Origin: DASVRZ01 sp038228695
GTDB taxonomy: Bacteria > Verrucomicrobiota > Verrucomicrobiia > Chthoniobacterales > DASVRZ01
DNA length: 13,603 bases
Assembly (NCBI GenBank): GCA_038228695.1
Contig: JBBRPA010000072.1
Coordinates: 1 to 13,603, forward strand
Direction of reading: 5' to 3'
Shown: piece after piece, positions 7,123-13,603 of the stretch
How the letters are laid out: every line of letters begins with the position of its first letter
How positions within the stretch are numbered: the first letter of the stretch is position 1
Translations under genes and position numbers: made by a program
The notes under the pieces: generated by a model
Databases searched by the model: none
What the model was told of the DNA's origin: nothing
Seen by the model: the letters and a program-made list of their open reading frames with translations, nothing else

Positions 7123-7503
7123 ATGGAGCAGGCGTCATCTCCGCAGAAACCCGCCCGGGTAGTCTCATCCGGAGCGAGCAAACGGGAAATTTGGCTCGGG
7201 ATACTCGGTGCATTGGTCGTCGTTGGCTTGGTCGGTTACGCCGTCACGAACATGGGCAACACGGCTGTCCGCACCGCGATCAGTGGTCAAGTCATGGAAA
7301 AAACCTTCGTGCCGCGTCCCGAAGAGCAGATTACGATCGGGCCGACCGGAGTGGATCGGACGGAGAAGGCGGGCCAGTATTATTTAAGTGTGCAGGTGCG
7401 CGATTCCAAAGAAATCTATAAAGTGCGCCTCAGCCAAGAGGACTATGACCGGGTAAAAGTCGGCGACAGCTACAACATCCCGAAAGCGTCGCTCGTGCCG
7501 TAA
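7123..7503 (+). CDS. Unrecognised single-pass membrane protein, 126 aa
   Basis: I do not recognise a characterised family. A 20-residue hydrophilic N-terminus is followed by one membrane span (about 23-41, IWLGILGALVVVGLVGYAV) and a ~75-residue, probably beta-rich soluble domain with GQVMEKTF, EEQITIGPTGVDRTEKAG, a short YYLSVQV strand, and VKVGDSYNIP near the end. This resembles small OB/SH3-like barrels, but that is an impression. It is likely anchored with the C-terminal domain outside or inside the membrane; topology is undetermined. It starts 30 bp after the AI-2E-family gene. A perfect TTGACA (7089-7094) overlaps that gene's stop, but no good -10 follows, so co-transcription is as likely as an own promoter. 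It ends 3 nt from the convergent rluB-like gene. Confidence 0.75.
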   Translation: MEQASSPQKPARVVSSGASKREIWLGILGALVVVGLVGYAVTNMGNTAVRTAISGQVMEKTFVPRPEEQITIGPTGVDRTEKAGQYYLSVQVRDSKEIYKVRLSQEDYDRVKVGDSYNIPKASLVP

Positions 7504-7506
7504 CGA

Positions 7507-8250
7507 TCAAACGACAGCCGCATTCGGCCGACGAATCCGCTCGATGACTGGTTTCTGGACGAGGTGCTCGTTGATCAGGCGAAGTTCGCGATCGGTCAGC
7601 AACCGATAACTGCCCGAGGGAAGCGCACCGAGCCGGAGCGGGCCGATTCGAGTGCGGCAGAGCCGAACAACTTCGAAACCGACCGCCGCAAACATCAACC
7701 GGATCTGGCGTTTCAAACCTTGGGTGAGAACGACCCGAACGTGCTTGGGTTTCACGATTTGAATCCGCTCGATCTTCCCGCGCCCCTGCTCCAACACGAT
7801 GCCTTTTTTGAGCTTCGCGGTGACCTCCGAATCATAAGGTTTGTCGAGCAGAACGTCGTATTCCTTCTCGATGTGATGCTTCGGATGAGTCAATTTCTGG
7901 GCCAGATCGCCATCGTTCGTCAGCAAAAGCAGGCCCTCGCTGTCCATATCCAGCCGGCCCACATGAAAAAGCCGTGGCCAGTTCCGAGGCAGCAGATCGT
8001 CGATCGTCCTGCGTCCAAATTCGTCGTCCATCGTGGTCACATAACCGCGTGGCTTATTGATGATCGCATAGGTCGGGCGCTCAACCCGGATCAGTTTGTT
8101 GCCGACCTTAACGTGGTCCTCCGGAGCGACCTCCGTGGCGAGAGTGAGGCAAACCCTCCCATTGATCGAGACTTGACCCTCGGTAATGAGCGATTCGCAG
8201 GAGCGGCGCGAGCCGAGTCCGGCCGACGCCAGAAACCGATTCAGGCGCAT
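7507..8250 (-). CDS. rluB: RluB/RsuA-family rRNA pseudouridine synthase
   Basis: The enzyme converts a specific uridine in rRNA to pseudouridine. The protein has 247 residues. An S4 RNA-binding domain occupies about 1-48 (MRLNRFLASAGLGSRRS, then the GQVSING turn), followed by the catalytic domain with the family signature VGRLDMDSEGLLLLTNDGD and catalytic Asp at 101. The later LTQGLKRQIRLMF is the usual RluB/RsuA block. The family splits into RluB (23S U2605), RluE, RluF and RsuA (16S U516). RluB is the commonest in bacteria and is my preference, but the site cannot be read from the sequence alone. It starts 15 nt after the small basic protein gene, most likely in one transcript. No Shine-Dalgarno is seen. 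Confidence 0.9.
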   Translation of the reverse strand: MRLNRFLASAGLGSRRSCESLITEGQVSINGRVCLTLATEVAPEDHVKVGNKLIRVERPTYAIINKPRGYVTTMDDEFGRRTIDDLLPRNWPRLFHVGRLDMDSEGLLLLTNDGDLAQKLTHPKHHIEKEYDVLLDKPYDSEVTAKLKKGIVLEQGRGKIERIQIVKPKHVRVVLTQGLKRQIRLMFAAVGFEVVRLCRTRIGPLRLGALPSGSYRLLTDRELRLINEHLVQKPVIERIRRPNAAVV

Positions 8251-8265
8251 GGGAAGGCTGGGCGG

Positions 8266-8421
8266 TTAGGCCTCGGGCATGGTTTTCACCAAGCCGATGA
8301 CTTTATCGCCTTCTTTAAACTGACCGCGTTTTTTGAGCAAATCGACGCGTTCAAACCGCTTGAGAACATTGCGTTTCGCCGCAATTTTGCTGGAACCTTT
8401 GAGACTGCGATGCTGGGACAT
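8266..8421 (-). CDS. Small basic protein of Verrucomicrobia/Chlamydiae (TIGR04137 type), 51 aa
   Basis: The minus strand gives a 51-residue basic protein beginning MSQHRSLKGSSKIAAKRNVL and ending with VKTMPEA. The block RNVLKRFERVDLLKKRGQ is the hallmark I recall for the lineage-restricted small basic protein family shared by Verrucomicrobia and Chlamydiae. Length, high Lys/Arg content and start all fit. There is no membrane segment or enzyme motif. Its biochemical role is unknown to me; size, charge and the neighbouring rRNA-modifying gene suggest RNA or ribosome binding, which is inference. ATG 8419-8421 is the only sensible start. A candidate promoter lies about 30 nt upstream. Confidence 0.85.
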   Translation of the reverse strand: MSQHRSLKGSSKIAAKRNVLKRFERVDLLKKRGQFKEGDKVIGLVKTMPEA

Positions 8422-8454
8422 AAAACGATTAGATAGTGGTTTTCGAGGGGCGGG

Positions 8455-8483
8455 AATGTAGGCAGGTTTTCTCGGCGACGCAA
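8455..8483 (-). promoter_or_regulatory. Candidate sigma-70 promoter for the small basic protein/rluB pair
   Basis: On the minus strand, TTGCGT (8478-8483) and TACATT (8455-8460) are separated by exactly 17 bp. Matches to consensus are 3/6 and 4/6. The implied transcript start is roughly 25-30 nt before the ATG at 8421. It lies in the 138-bp divergent spacer shared with dapF. On the plus strand GATAAT (8506-8511) is a possible dapF -10, without a recognisable -35. Confidence 0.3.
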
Positions 8484-8559
8484 ACGGAAAAAAACGGGCC
8501 GAAAAGATAATCTACTCCTTCCCTTGCCCTTGCCACTGGAGTCTGGTAACGAATCTTCG

Positions 8560-9369
8560 ATGGTCAAGTTTCAGAAAATGAATGGGGCGGGCAACGATTT
8601 TGTGATGTTCGACAACCGCGACGGTTCGCTCCATTTAGCCGCCAAACAGATCGAGCAGATTTGCGACCGGCACCGGGGCGTGGGCGCGGACGGCGTGCTC
8701 CTCGTGGAACCAGCCCAAGCCGGGGCAGATTTTCGGATGCGCTATTACAATAGCGACGGCGGGGAAGCGGAAATGTGCGGTAACGGCGCCCGCTGCTTCG
8801 CTCGTTTCGCCCATCGCGTTACCCAATCCGCGGCGCATTTAAAATTCGAGACCGCGGCCGGTGTGATCGAGGCCAAAATCACCGAGAACCAGGTGCAATT
8901 GAAGATGTCCGCGCCGCACGATTTGCGGCTCAACCTCGATTTGCGGGTCGGCGCGGAAATGTCCCAGATCCACTTTTTGAACACTGGCGTGCCGCATGCG
9001 GTCGAGTTCGTCGATCACCTCGAGCGGATCAGCGTCCGGGAGCGCGGCAGCAAACTCCGCTGGCACGAGGCGTTTCAACCGCGTGGGACCAACGCCAACT
9101 TCGTCAAACGACTTTCCGATCACGTAATTGCCATCCGCACCTTTGAGCGCGGAGTCGAGGACGAGACACTCGCCTGCGGCACCGGCGTTGTCGCGTCGGC
9201 GCTCCTCCACGCACTGGTCCACGGCATTTCCAGCCCGATTTCCGTCGAAGTGCGCGGTGGGGATACGCTCGAGGTGGGTTACCGGCGCGAGGGGGAATAT
9301 TTCCATGACGTCACCCTGACTGGGCCGGCCGATTTTGTCTTCGAGGGGGAAATCGAAATCGGCGGTTGA
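8560..9369 (+). CDS. dapF: Diaminopimelate epimerase
   Basis: DapF interconverts LL- and meso-diaminopimelate, giving the cross-linking residue of peptidoglycan and the precursor of lysine. The protein has 269 residues, near the usual length. The start MVKFQKMNGAGNDF is typical. The two catalytic cysteines are present: Cys73 in EMCGNGARC and Cys206 in LACGTG, plus GTNANFV before the second. ATG 8560 was chosen over the in-frame TTG at 8524 because homology begins at VKFQKMNG. It is the first gene of a six-gene plus-strand run and lies 30 bp before dapA. GGAG at 8538-8541 is too far from the ATG to be a convincing ribosome-binding site. Confidence 0.96.
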   Translation: MVKFQKMNGAGNDFVMFDNRDGSLHLAAKQIEQICDRHRGVGADGVLLVEPAQAGADFRMRYYNSDGGEAEMCGNGARCFARFAHRVTQSAAHLKFETAAGVIEAKITENQVQLKMSAPHDLRLNLDLRVGAEMSQIHFLNTGVPHAVEFVDHLERISVRERGSKLRWHEAFQPRGTNANFVKRLSDHVIAIRTFERGVEDETLACGTGVVASALLHALVHGISSPISVEVRGGDTLEVGYRREGEYFHDVTLTGPADFVFEGEIEIGG

Positions 9370-9399
9370 TCTTTTTCCGTCAAACCGCGAAAGAAAGTC

Positions 9400-10278
9400 A
9401 TGTTTACAGGCACCTACACCGCGCTCGTCTCGCCGTTTCGCGACGGCAAAATCGACGAACTCGCATTCCAGCAGTTGGTTGAGGACCAAATCGCAGGCGG
9501 CGTGGATGGGATCGTTCCCGTCGGCACCACTGGGGAATCGCCGACTGTCGATTTCGACGAACATATTCGCTTGATCGATCTCGCCGTGCGCTATGCGGCG
9601 GGTCGGGTCAAAGTGATCGCCGGCACCGGTTCCAACGCCACGGCAGAAGCCGTTTACCTTTCCCAATCCGCCGCGGCCAAGGGCGTGGACGGCCTCCTCG
9701 TCGTCAATCCCTACTACAACAAACCGTCGCAGGAAGGCCTCTTCCGCCATTACCAGACCATAGCGGCAGCGGTCAACGTGCCCATCATGCTCTACAGCGT
9801 TCCCAGCCGCACAGGCGGCGAGATCGCCGTTGAAACGGTCGTGCGCCTTGCCCGGGAAGTACCTAACGTCGTCTCGCTCAAGGAAGCCGGCGGCAACGTA
9901 GAACGCACCAGCCAACTTTGTGCCGCCGTGCCCGAATCATTCACCATTCTTTCCGGGGACGATTCGCTCACCATCCCTTTCCTTAGCATCGGGGCCGTCG
10001 GCGTGGTCAGCGTCGCCTCGAATCTGATCCCCGCCGTGGTCTCGAAAATGGTCGCCGCCTACCGCGCAGGACGCCATTCCGAAGCCGTCGAACTCCATCG
10101 ACGCCACGCTTTGCTATTTAAAAACCTTTTCATCGAGCCCAATCCGGTCCCAGCCAAAACTGCCCTTGCATGGATGGGAAAAATGACCCCCGAGGTCCGG
10201 TTACCGCTCTGCGAAATGTCCGGGGCTAACGCCGCGATTCTCCGCGACACCTTGCAAAAACTCTCGCTTATTTCCTAA
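9400..10278 (+). CDS. dapA: 4-hydroxy-tetrahydrodipicolinate synthase
   Basis: DapA condenses pyruvate with aspartate semialdehyde, the entry to the diaminopimelate/lysine branch. The protein is a 292-residue TIM barrel of normal length. Visible active-site features are GTTGE (43-46 region, with the Thr pair), the YSVPSRTG segment with Tyr132 and Arg137, and the Schiff-base Lys161 in SLKEAGGN. YSVPSRTG differs slightly from the more common YNVPGRTG. ATG 9400 follows a purine-rich gaaagaaag stretch. dapB begins 2 bp after its stop, so the two are surely co-transcribed. Confidence 0.97.
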   Translation: MFTGTYTALVSPFRDGKIDELAFQQLVEDQIAGGVDGIVPVGTTGESPTVDFDEHIRLIDLAVRYAAGRVKVIAGTGSNATAEAVYLSQSAAAKGVDGLLVVNPYYNKPSQEGLFRHYQTIAAAVNVPIMLYSVPSRTGGEIAVETVVRLAREVPNVVSLKEAGGNVERTSQLCAAVPESFTILSGDDSLTIPFLSIGAVGVVSVASNLIPAVVSKMVAAYRAGRHSEAVELHRRHALLFKNLFIEPNPVPAKTALAWMGKMTPEVRLPLCEMSGANAAILRDTLQKLSLIS

Positions 10279-10280
10279 CA

Positions 10281-11021
10281 ATGCAGCCCTTGAGAATTCT
10301 CATCAACGGCTCCCTCGGCCGCATGGGCCGCGCCATTTCCGAATGCGCCGAGGCCGATCCCGCAGTCACCGTTTCCGGCGGCGCGGAATCCGAGGCTGAA
10401 CTAAACGGCGCGCTTCCTAACTCCGACGCCGTGATCGACTTCACCCACGCTGACGTCACTGCGAGCGTTGTTGCGGCGTGCGTCGCTGCTGGAAAAATCC
10501 TCGTCATCGGCACCACCGGTCAGAGCGAGATCGTTCGCGATCAGATCATCGCTGCGGGAAAAACCATCCGCGTCGTCTTCGCTCCTAACTACAGCGTCGG
10601 AGTAAACACTCTTTTTTGGCTCACCCGCAAAGCAGCCGAAATCCTCGGACCCGAGTTCGATCTGGAGGTTGTGGAAATGCATCACCGCCTGAAAAAAGAC
10701 GCCCCAAGCGGAACCGCACGTGGTCTGGCCGAAATCCTCGCCGCCGTGCGCAATCTCCAATATGACTCCGATGTTCGCCATGGCCGTGAGGGCATGGTCG
10801 GCGAGCGCACCCCGACCGAGATCGGCATGCACGCGATTCGCGGCGGAGACGTCGTGGGCGATCACACCGTGATTTTTGCTAACATCGGAGAACGCGTCGA
10901 ACTCACGCACAAAGCTTCCAGCCGCGACACCTTTGCCAAAGGCGCGATTCACGCCGCGAAATGGGCCCGCACCCAACCGCCTGGCCTTTACACCATGCAA
11001 AACGTCCTCGGACTGGTCTGA
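10281..11021 (+). CDS. dapB: 4-hydroxy-tetrahydrodipicolinate reductase
   Basis: DapB reduces the DapA product to tetrahydrodipicolinate with NAD(P)H. The protein has 246 residues, at the short end for the family (E. coli 273). The N-terminal INGSLGRMGRAI carries the dinucleotide-binding motif. The signature VEMHHRLKKDAPSGTA holds the catalytic His pair (134-135) and Lys139, and GTTG (77-80) and APNYSVGVN (101-109) are conserved. ATG 10281 lies 2 bp after dapA. folK starts 5 bp after its stop. No Shine-Dalgarno precedes it, in keeping with translation coupled to dapA. Confidence 0.97.
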   Translation: MQPLRILINGSLGRMGRAISECAEADPAVTVSGGAESEAELNGALPNSDAVIDFTHADVTASVVAACVAAGKILVIGTTGQSEIVRDQIIAAGKTIRVVFAPNYSVGVNTLFWLTRKAAEILGPEFDLEVVEMHHRLKKDAPSGTARGLAEILAAVRNLQYDSDVRHGREGMVGERTPTEIGMHAIRGGDVVGDHTVIFANIGERVELTHKASSRDTFAKGAIHAAKWARTQPPGLYTMQNVLGLV

Positions 11022-11026
11022 TTTTT

Positions 11027-11527
11027 ATGCGCACCGGGATCGCCTTGGGCACCAATCTCGGCGACCGGCTCGCCAACCTTCGCCTCGGACGCGACACCGT
11101 CGCCGCCCTCTCCGGAGTGGGCGGTCCCGTTCTCTGTTCCGCCGTTTACGAGACCGCTCCAGTGGATTGCCCACCCGGCTCACCCTCCTATCTCAACGCT
11201 GTGATGGAAGTCGAATATAACGGCCACGTCGCCGCTTTACTCGACGCTCTCCAAACCATCGAGCGCCAAATGGGCCGCCCCGACAAACGACCACGCAACG
11301 CTTCGCGCCCCATCGATCTCGATATCCTCTACTGCGGCAATCTAACTCTGAACAACGAAGAGGTCATCATCCCCCACCCTCGGCTTCATCTCCGCCGTTT
11401 CGTCCTCCAGCCCCTCGCGGAGATTGCACCAGACCGCATTCTCCCCGGAAAAAATACTACCATTGCCGAACTGCTCACCTCGCTACCGGACGACGACGGC
11501 GTCCGCGAATTCGGAGTGCCATTATGA
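11027..11527 (+). CDS. folK: Hydroxymethyl-dihydropterin pyrophosphokinase
   Basis: FolK (HPPK) transfers pyrophosphate from ATP to 6-hydroxymethyl-7,8-dihydropterin in folate synthesis. The protein has 166 residues, typical for a stand-alone enzyme. MRTGIALGTNLGDR is the usual start. RPIDLDILYCG contains the two Mg-binding Asp (97 and 99), and PHPRLHLRRFVLQPL is the family C-terminal block. ATG 11027 was chosen at the homology start; the frame extends upstream into dapB without related sequence. Its stop overlaps the panB start by 4 bp (ATGA). No Shine-Dalgarno is seen in front of it. Confidence 0.95.
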   Translation: MRTGIALGTNLGDRLANLRLGRDTVAALSGVGGPVLCSAVYETAPVDCPPGSPSYLNAVMEVEYNGHVAALLDALQTIERQMGRPDKRPRNASRPIDLDILYCGNLTLNNEEVIIPHPRLHLRRFVLQPLAEIAPDRILPGKNTTIAELLTSLPDDDGVREFGVPL

Positions 11528-12288
11528 GCGCCCTACTTCTTCCGGAGCATCTCGTGGAAATGAAGCGGGCCGGTCGGCGCATCACCGCGCTAACCGCCTA
11601 CGACTATCCCACCGCGCGGATTCTGGATGAGGCAGGCATCGATTTATTGTTAGTCGGCGATTCTCTCGGGATGGTTGTTTTAGGGTTCCCCGACACCACC
11701 GGAGTTACGCTAGCGGACATCATCCACCACACCCGCCCTGTCGCTCGAGCCGCCAAAAGAGCTCTCGTCGTCGCCGATCTTTCCATTGGCTCCTATCATG
11801 GGGTCGAAGCGACCGTGGCCTCGGGACGACAACTCATGGAGGCAGGCGCCAAAGCCGTTAAACTCGAGGGGGCCCTTTCGGATGAAATTGCCGCGCTCAC
11901 CACCAACGGAATCCCAGTCATCGCCCACCTCGGCATGCTCCCGCAGCATGTAGTCGAGGAAGGTGGTTACAAAATTAAAGGAAAAACCGAGGTCGATGCT
12001 GAGCGCCTGATCCTCGAGGCGAAAGCCGTCGAGCGAGCCGGCGCTAGCGCGATCGTCCTTGAATTGATCGTGCCTGATGTCGCCCGGAAGATTAGCCAAT
12101 CCGTGGCCATTCCCACGATCGGGATCGGGGCGGGTTCCGCCTGCGATGGACAGATTCTCGTTACGCACGACCTGATCGGATTTTACCCTTGGTTCACCCC
12201 TAAATTCGCCACCGTCCGCGCAGACGTTGCCGGCGAAATTGGCCGCGCCGCGAAAGAATACATCGCCTCGATCAGAACGGAGACATGA
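11524..12288 (+). CDS. panB: 3-methyl-2-oxobutanoate hydroxymethyltransferase
   Basis: PanB transfers a hydroxymethyl group from methylene-tetrahydrofolate to alpha-ketoisovalerate, making ketopantoate for pantothenate and CoA. The protein has 254 residues, a normal length. Conserved residues seen are Asp46 in VGDSLGM, Asp85 in VADLSIGSY, Lys113 and Glu115 in VKLEG, and Glu180 in IVLE. GYKIKGKT and GIGAGSACDGQILVTHD are family blocks. ATG 11524 overlaps the folK stop by 4 bp, with GGAG at a good distance, one of the few clear ribosome-binding sites here. Its own stop overlaps the next start in the same way. The cofactor is a folate, which makes the folK pairing sensible. Confidence 0.97.
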   Translation: MSALLLPEHLVEMKRAGRRITALTAYDYPTARILDEAGIDLLLVGDSLGMVVLGFPDTTGVTLADIIHHTRPVARAAKRALVVADLSIGSYHGVEATVASGRQLMEAGAKAVKLEGALSDEIAALTTNGIPVIAHLGMLPQHVVEEGGYKIKGKTEVDAERLILEAKAVERAGASAIVLELIVPDVARKISQSVAIPTIGIGAGSACDGQILVTHDLIGFYPWFTPKFATVRADVAGEIGRAAKEYIASIRTET

Positions 12289-13466
12289 GTAATCTCATCT
12301 TTCTTTATCATTTCCTCGTCCTCTTTGCGTTAGTCGCTCTGCTGGTCAACTTCCTCCTCAATCAGCTTGCCGTCACGCGGCTGCATGCTCGTCCCCCGGA
12401 ACCGAATGGGCCGCTGGTTTCAATCCTCATTCCCGCTCGCAACGAGGCCGCCGTGATCGGCCGCTGCCTCGTCTCGATTCAGGCACAGAACTATCCGCGT
12501 TTCGAGGTGATCGTACTGGACGATCAATCCGAAGACCGCACCGCCTCGATCGTGCGCGACCTGGGTTTCAGCGACAGCGCAGACGCGGCGCGCAGAATCC
12601 TAACCGGCACGCCACTTCCCAATGGCTGGGTTGGAAAACCGTGGGCCTGCCATCAACTCTCGCGAGCGGCCCGGGGTGACTATCTTTTGTTCATCGACGC
12701 CGACACCGATCACGCGCCGTCCGCAGTTAGCTCCGCCATGGCCGAAGCACTCGAAACCAAAGCGGACCTCCTAACAGTTTGGCCTGCCCAGGAAACCGGC
12801 ACTTGGAGCGAGAAGCTAGTCATCCCGATTCTCTTCATCGCCGCCGGCGGCCTGCTTCCTCATTGGCTGATGAATCTAGCGCAAAAAAACGCGTCGGTTC
12901 GCCGTTTGCTCTCCGCCAAACAATGGCGCAAGCTAGGTGCGGCTAACGGTCAATTTATGCTTTTTTCCCGCGCCGGCTATGATCGAATCGGCGGCCATCT
13001 CTCAGTAAAAAACGAAATGGTCGAGGACGTTAGCCTGGGCCGGGAAGTCGCTTCGCGCATTGGCGAGGGCCTCATTCTGCAGCACGCCGATGGTGGCGAA
13101 ATAGTTAGCACTCGGATGTATCAATCCTTCGCCCAGCTCTGGGAGGGATTTACCAAAAACGCTTGGCCGATTTTCGAGGGCAATCTCAACTCCTTCCGCA
13201 TCGCCCTCGTGGTGCAACTGCTCGTCTTCGTCGGGCCGTTTCTTTTTTTGCCGTTCGCAAACGCTTCGTGGTTAATACTCTTTTTCCAGATCGTTCTGAT
13301 CTACTTCATCCGCCTGATTTTTCTCCTGCGTTTCCAAACGAGCTGGCTCGGTGCACTGCTCCATCCGGTTGGCTATCTGCTAGCGACCGCGATTATGATC
13401 CAAAGCTACCGCAAAAATCTTACTGCTGGTCTCACTTGGAAAGGCCGCACCTATCACGTCGGTTAG
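12285..13466 (+). CDS. Membrane-bound family 2 glycosyltransferase (HpnB/CrtQ-like)
   Basis: The protein has 393 residues. An N-terminal membrane span (about 3-28) is followed by a GT-A domain of family GT2: VSILIPARNE (45-54), LDDQSEDRT (78-86), WVGKPWA (115-121), the DAD metal motif in LLFIDADTD (134-142) and the ED pair in EMVEDVSLGR (244-253) as catalytic base candidate. Hydrophobic C-terminal segments near 305-324, 327-349 and 358-375 anchor it. The GW-GK-WA block recalls hopanoid-linked HpnB and carotenoid CrtQ enzymes, so a lipid acceptor at the cytoplasmic membrane is likely; the actual sugar and acceptor are unknown. The start overlaps panB by 4 bp (ATGA), with GGAG very close to the ATG. 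Confidence 0.88.
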   Translation: MSNLIFLYHFLVLFALVALLVNFLLNQLAVTRLHARPPEPNGPLVSILIPARNEAAVIGRCLVSIQAQNYPRFEVIVLDDQSEDRTASIVRDLGFSDSADAARRILTGTPLPNGWVGKPWACHQLSRAARGDYLLFIDADTDHAPSAVSSAMAEALETKADLLTVWPAQETGTWSEKLVIPILFIAAGGLLPHWLMNLAQKNASVRRLLSAKQWRKLGAANGQFMLFSRAGYDRIGGHLSVKNEMVEDVSLGREVASRIGEGLILQHADGGEIVSTRMYQSFAQLWEGFTKNAWPIFEGNLNSFRIALVVQLLVFVGPFLFLPFANASWLILFFQIVLIYFIRLIFLLRFQTSWLGALLHPVGYLLATAIMIQSYRKNLTAGLTWKGRTYHVG

Positions 13467-13603
13467 CCCAAGTTCCGCAGTTTGGTCATCGTCGAAAAAT
13501 AGTTTACCATAGCAGTCCGTAAGTGCGTCGAGGGAGCTACGAAGGAAGGATGGTGAAACCGGGCATGTAGTGCCGAAGAGGGGGTTGTCGGGCTGTGCAG
13601 GGA
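13467..13603. other. Window-end region, no gene called
   Basis: I see no start, tRNA or strong hairpin in these 137 bases. One minus-strand frame stays open from the window end to a TAA at 13463-13465, about 46 codons, and could be the tail of a convergent gene. Its His/Ser/Thr-rich translation matches nothing I know, so it is not called. Confidence 0.3.

Noticed and set aside
7564..8436. Plus-strand 290-codon frame
   Set aside because: Antisense to the rluB-like gene and the small basic protein gene, both recognised on the minus strand.
8839..9915. Minus-strand 358-codon frame
   Set aside because: Antisense to dapF and dapA, both of which have complete catalytic motifs.
13463..13603. Open minus-strand frame reaching the window end
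   Set aside because: Only about 46 codons are visible, composition is odd and no family is recognised; it could be chance or the tail of a convergent gene.

Overview
The window looks like the chromosome of a verrucomicrobial bacterium (Verrucomicrobiota; a soil or freshwater Spartobacteria/Chthoniobacterales-type lineage is my guess). The best clue is a 51-codon gene at 8266-8421, which I recognise as the lineage-restricted small basic protein (TIGR04137 type, recalled from memory) of Verrucomicrobia and Chlamydiae. DNA is moderately GC-rich. Most start codons have no clear Shine-Dalgarno sequence.

Layout. (1) 1-1398: one end of an insertion sequence, cut by the window edge. It carries a DDE transposase on the minus strand, a perfect 18-bp inverted repeat around its possible start, and three phased copies of a 15-bp motif near a candidate outer end (TGTCGGGG read on the minus strand). 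(2) 1515-1587: tRNA-Thr(UGU), minus strand. (3) 1677-3623, minus: a 648-residue fusion of a MGDG-synthase/MurG-like GT-B glycosyltransferase with a complete PHP metallophosphoesterase domain. (4) 3788-7503, plus: a secreted or membrane-anchored peptidoglycan amidase with a long Pro/Thr linker, a TIGR01777/YfcH-type SDR protein, an AI-2E/PerM-family membrane protein, and an unrecognised 126-residue single-pass membrane protein. (5) 7507-8421, minus: the small basic protein followed by an RluB/RsuA-type pseudouridine synthase. (6) 8560-13466, plus: a compact run dapF-dapA-dapB-folK-panB-GT2, with 4-bp ATGA overlaps at folK/panB and panB/GT2.

How it fits together. dapA, dapB and dapF supply dihydrodipicolinate, tetrahydrodipicolinate and meso-diaminopimelate for lysine and peptidoglycan. 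folK and panB make folate and pantothenate precursors. The envelope theme recurs in the amidase, the two glycosyltransferases and the AI-2E-type permease. The small basic protein/RluB pair points to ribosome function.

Most of the window is ordinary housekeeping DNA. The items most worth a second look are the glycosyltransferase-PHP fusion, the tiny basic protein beside a rRNA pseudouridine synthase, the hairpin and phased repeats of the insertion sequence, and the DnaA-box-like sites in the 3624-3787 divergent spacer. I see no CRISPR array, prophage or complete defence system.
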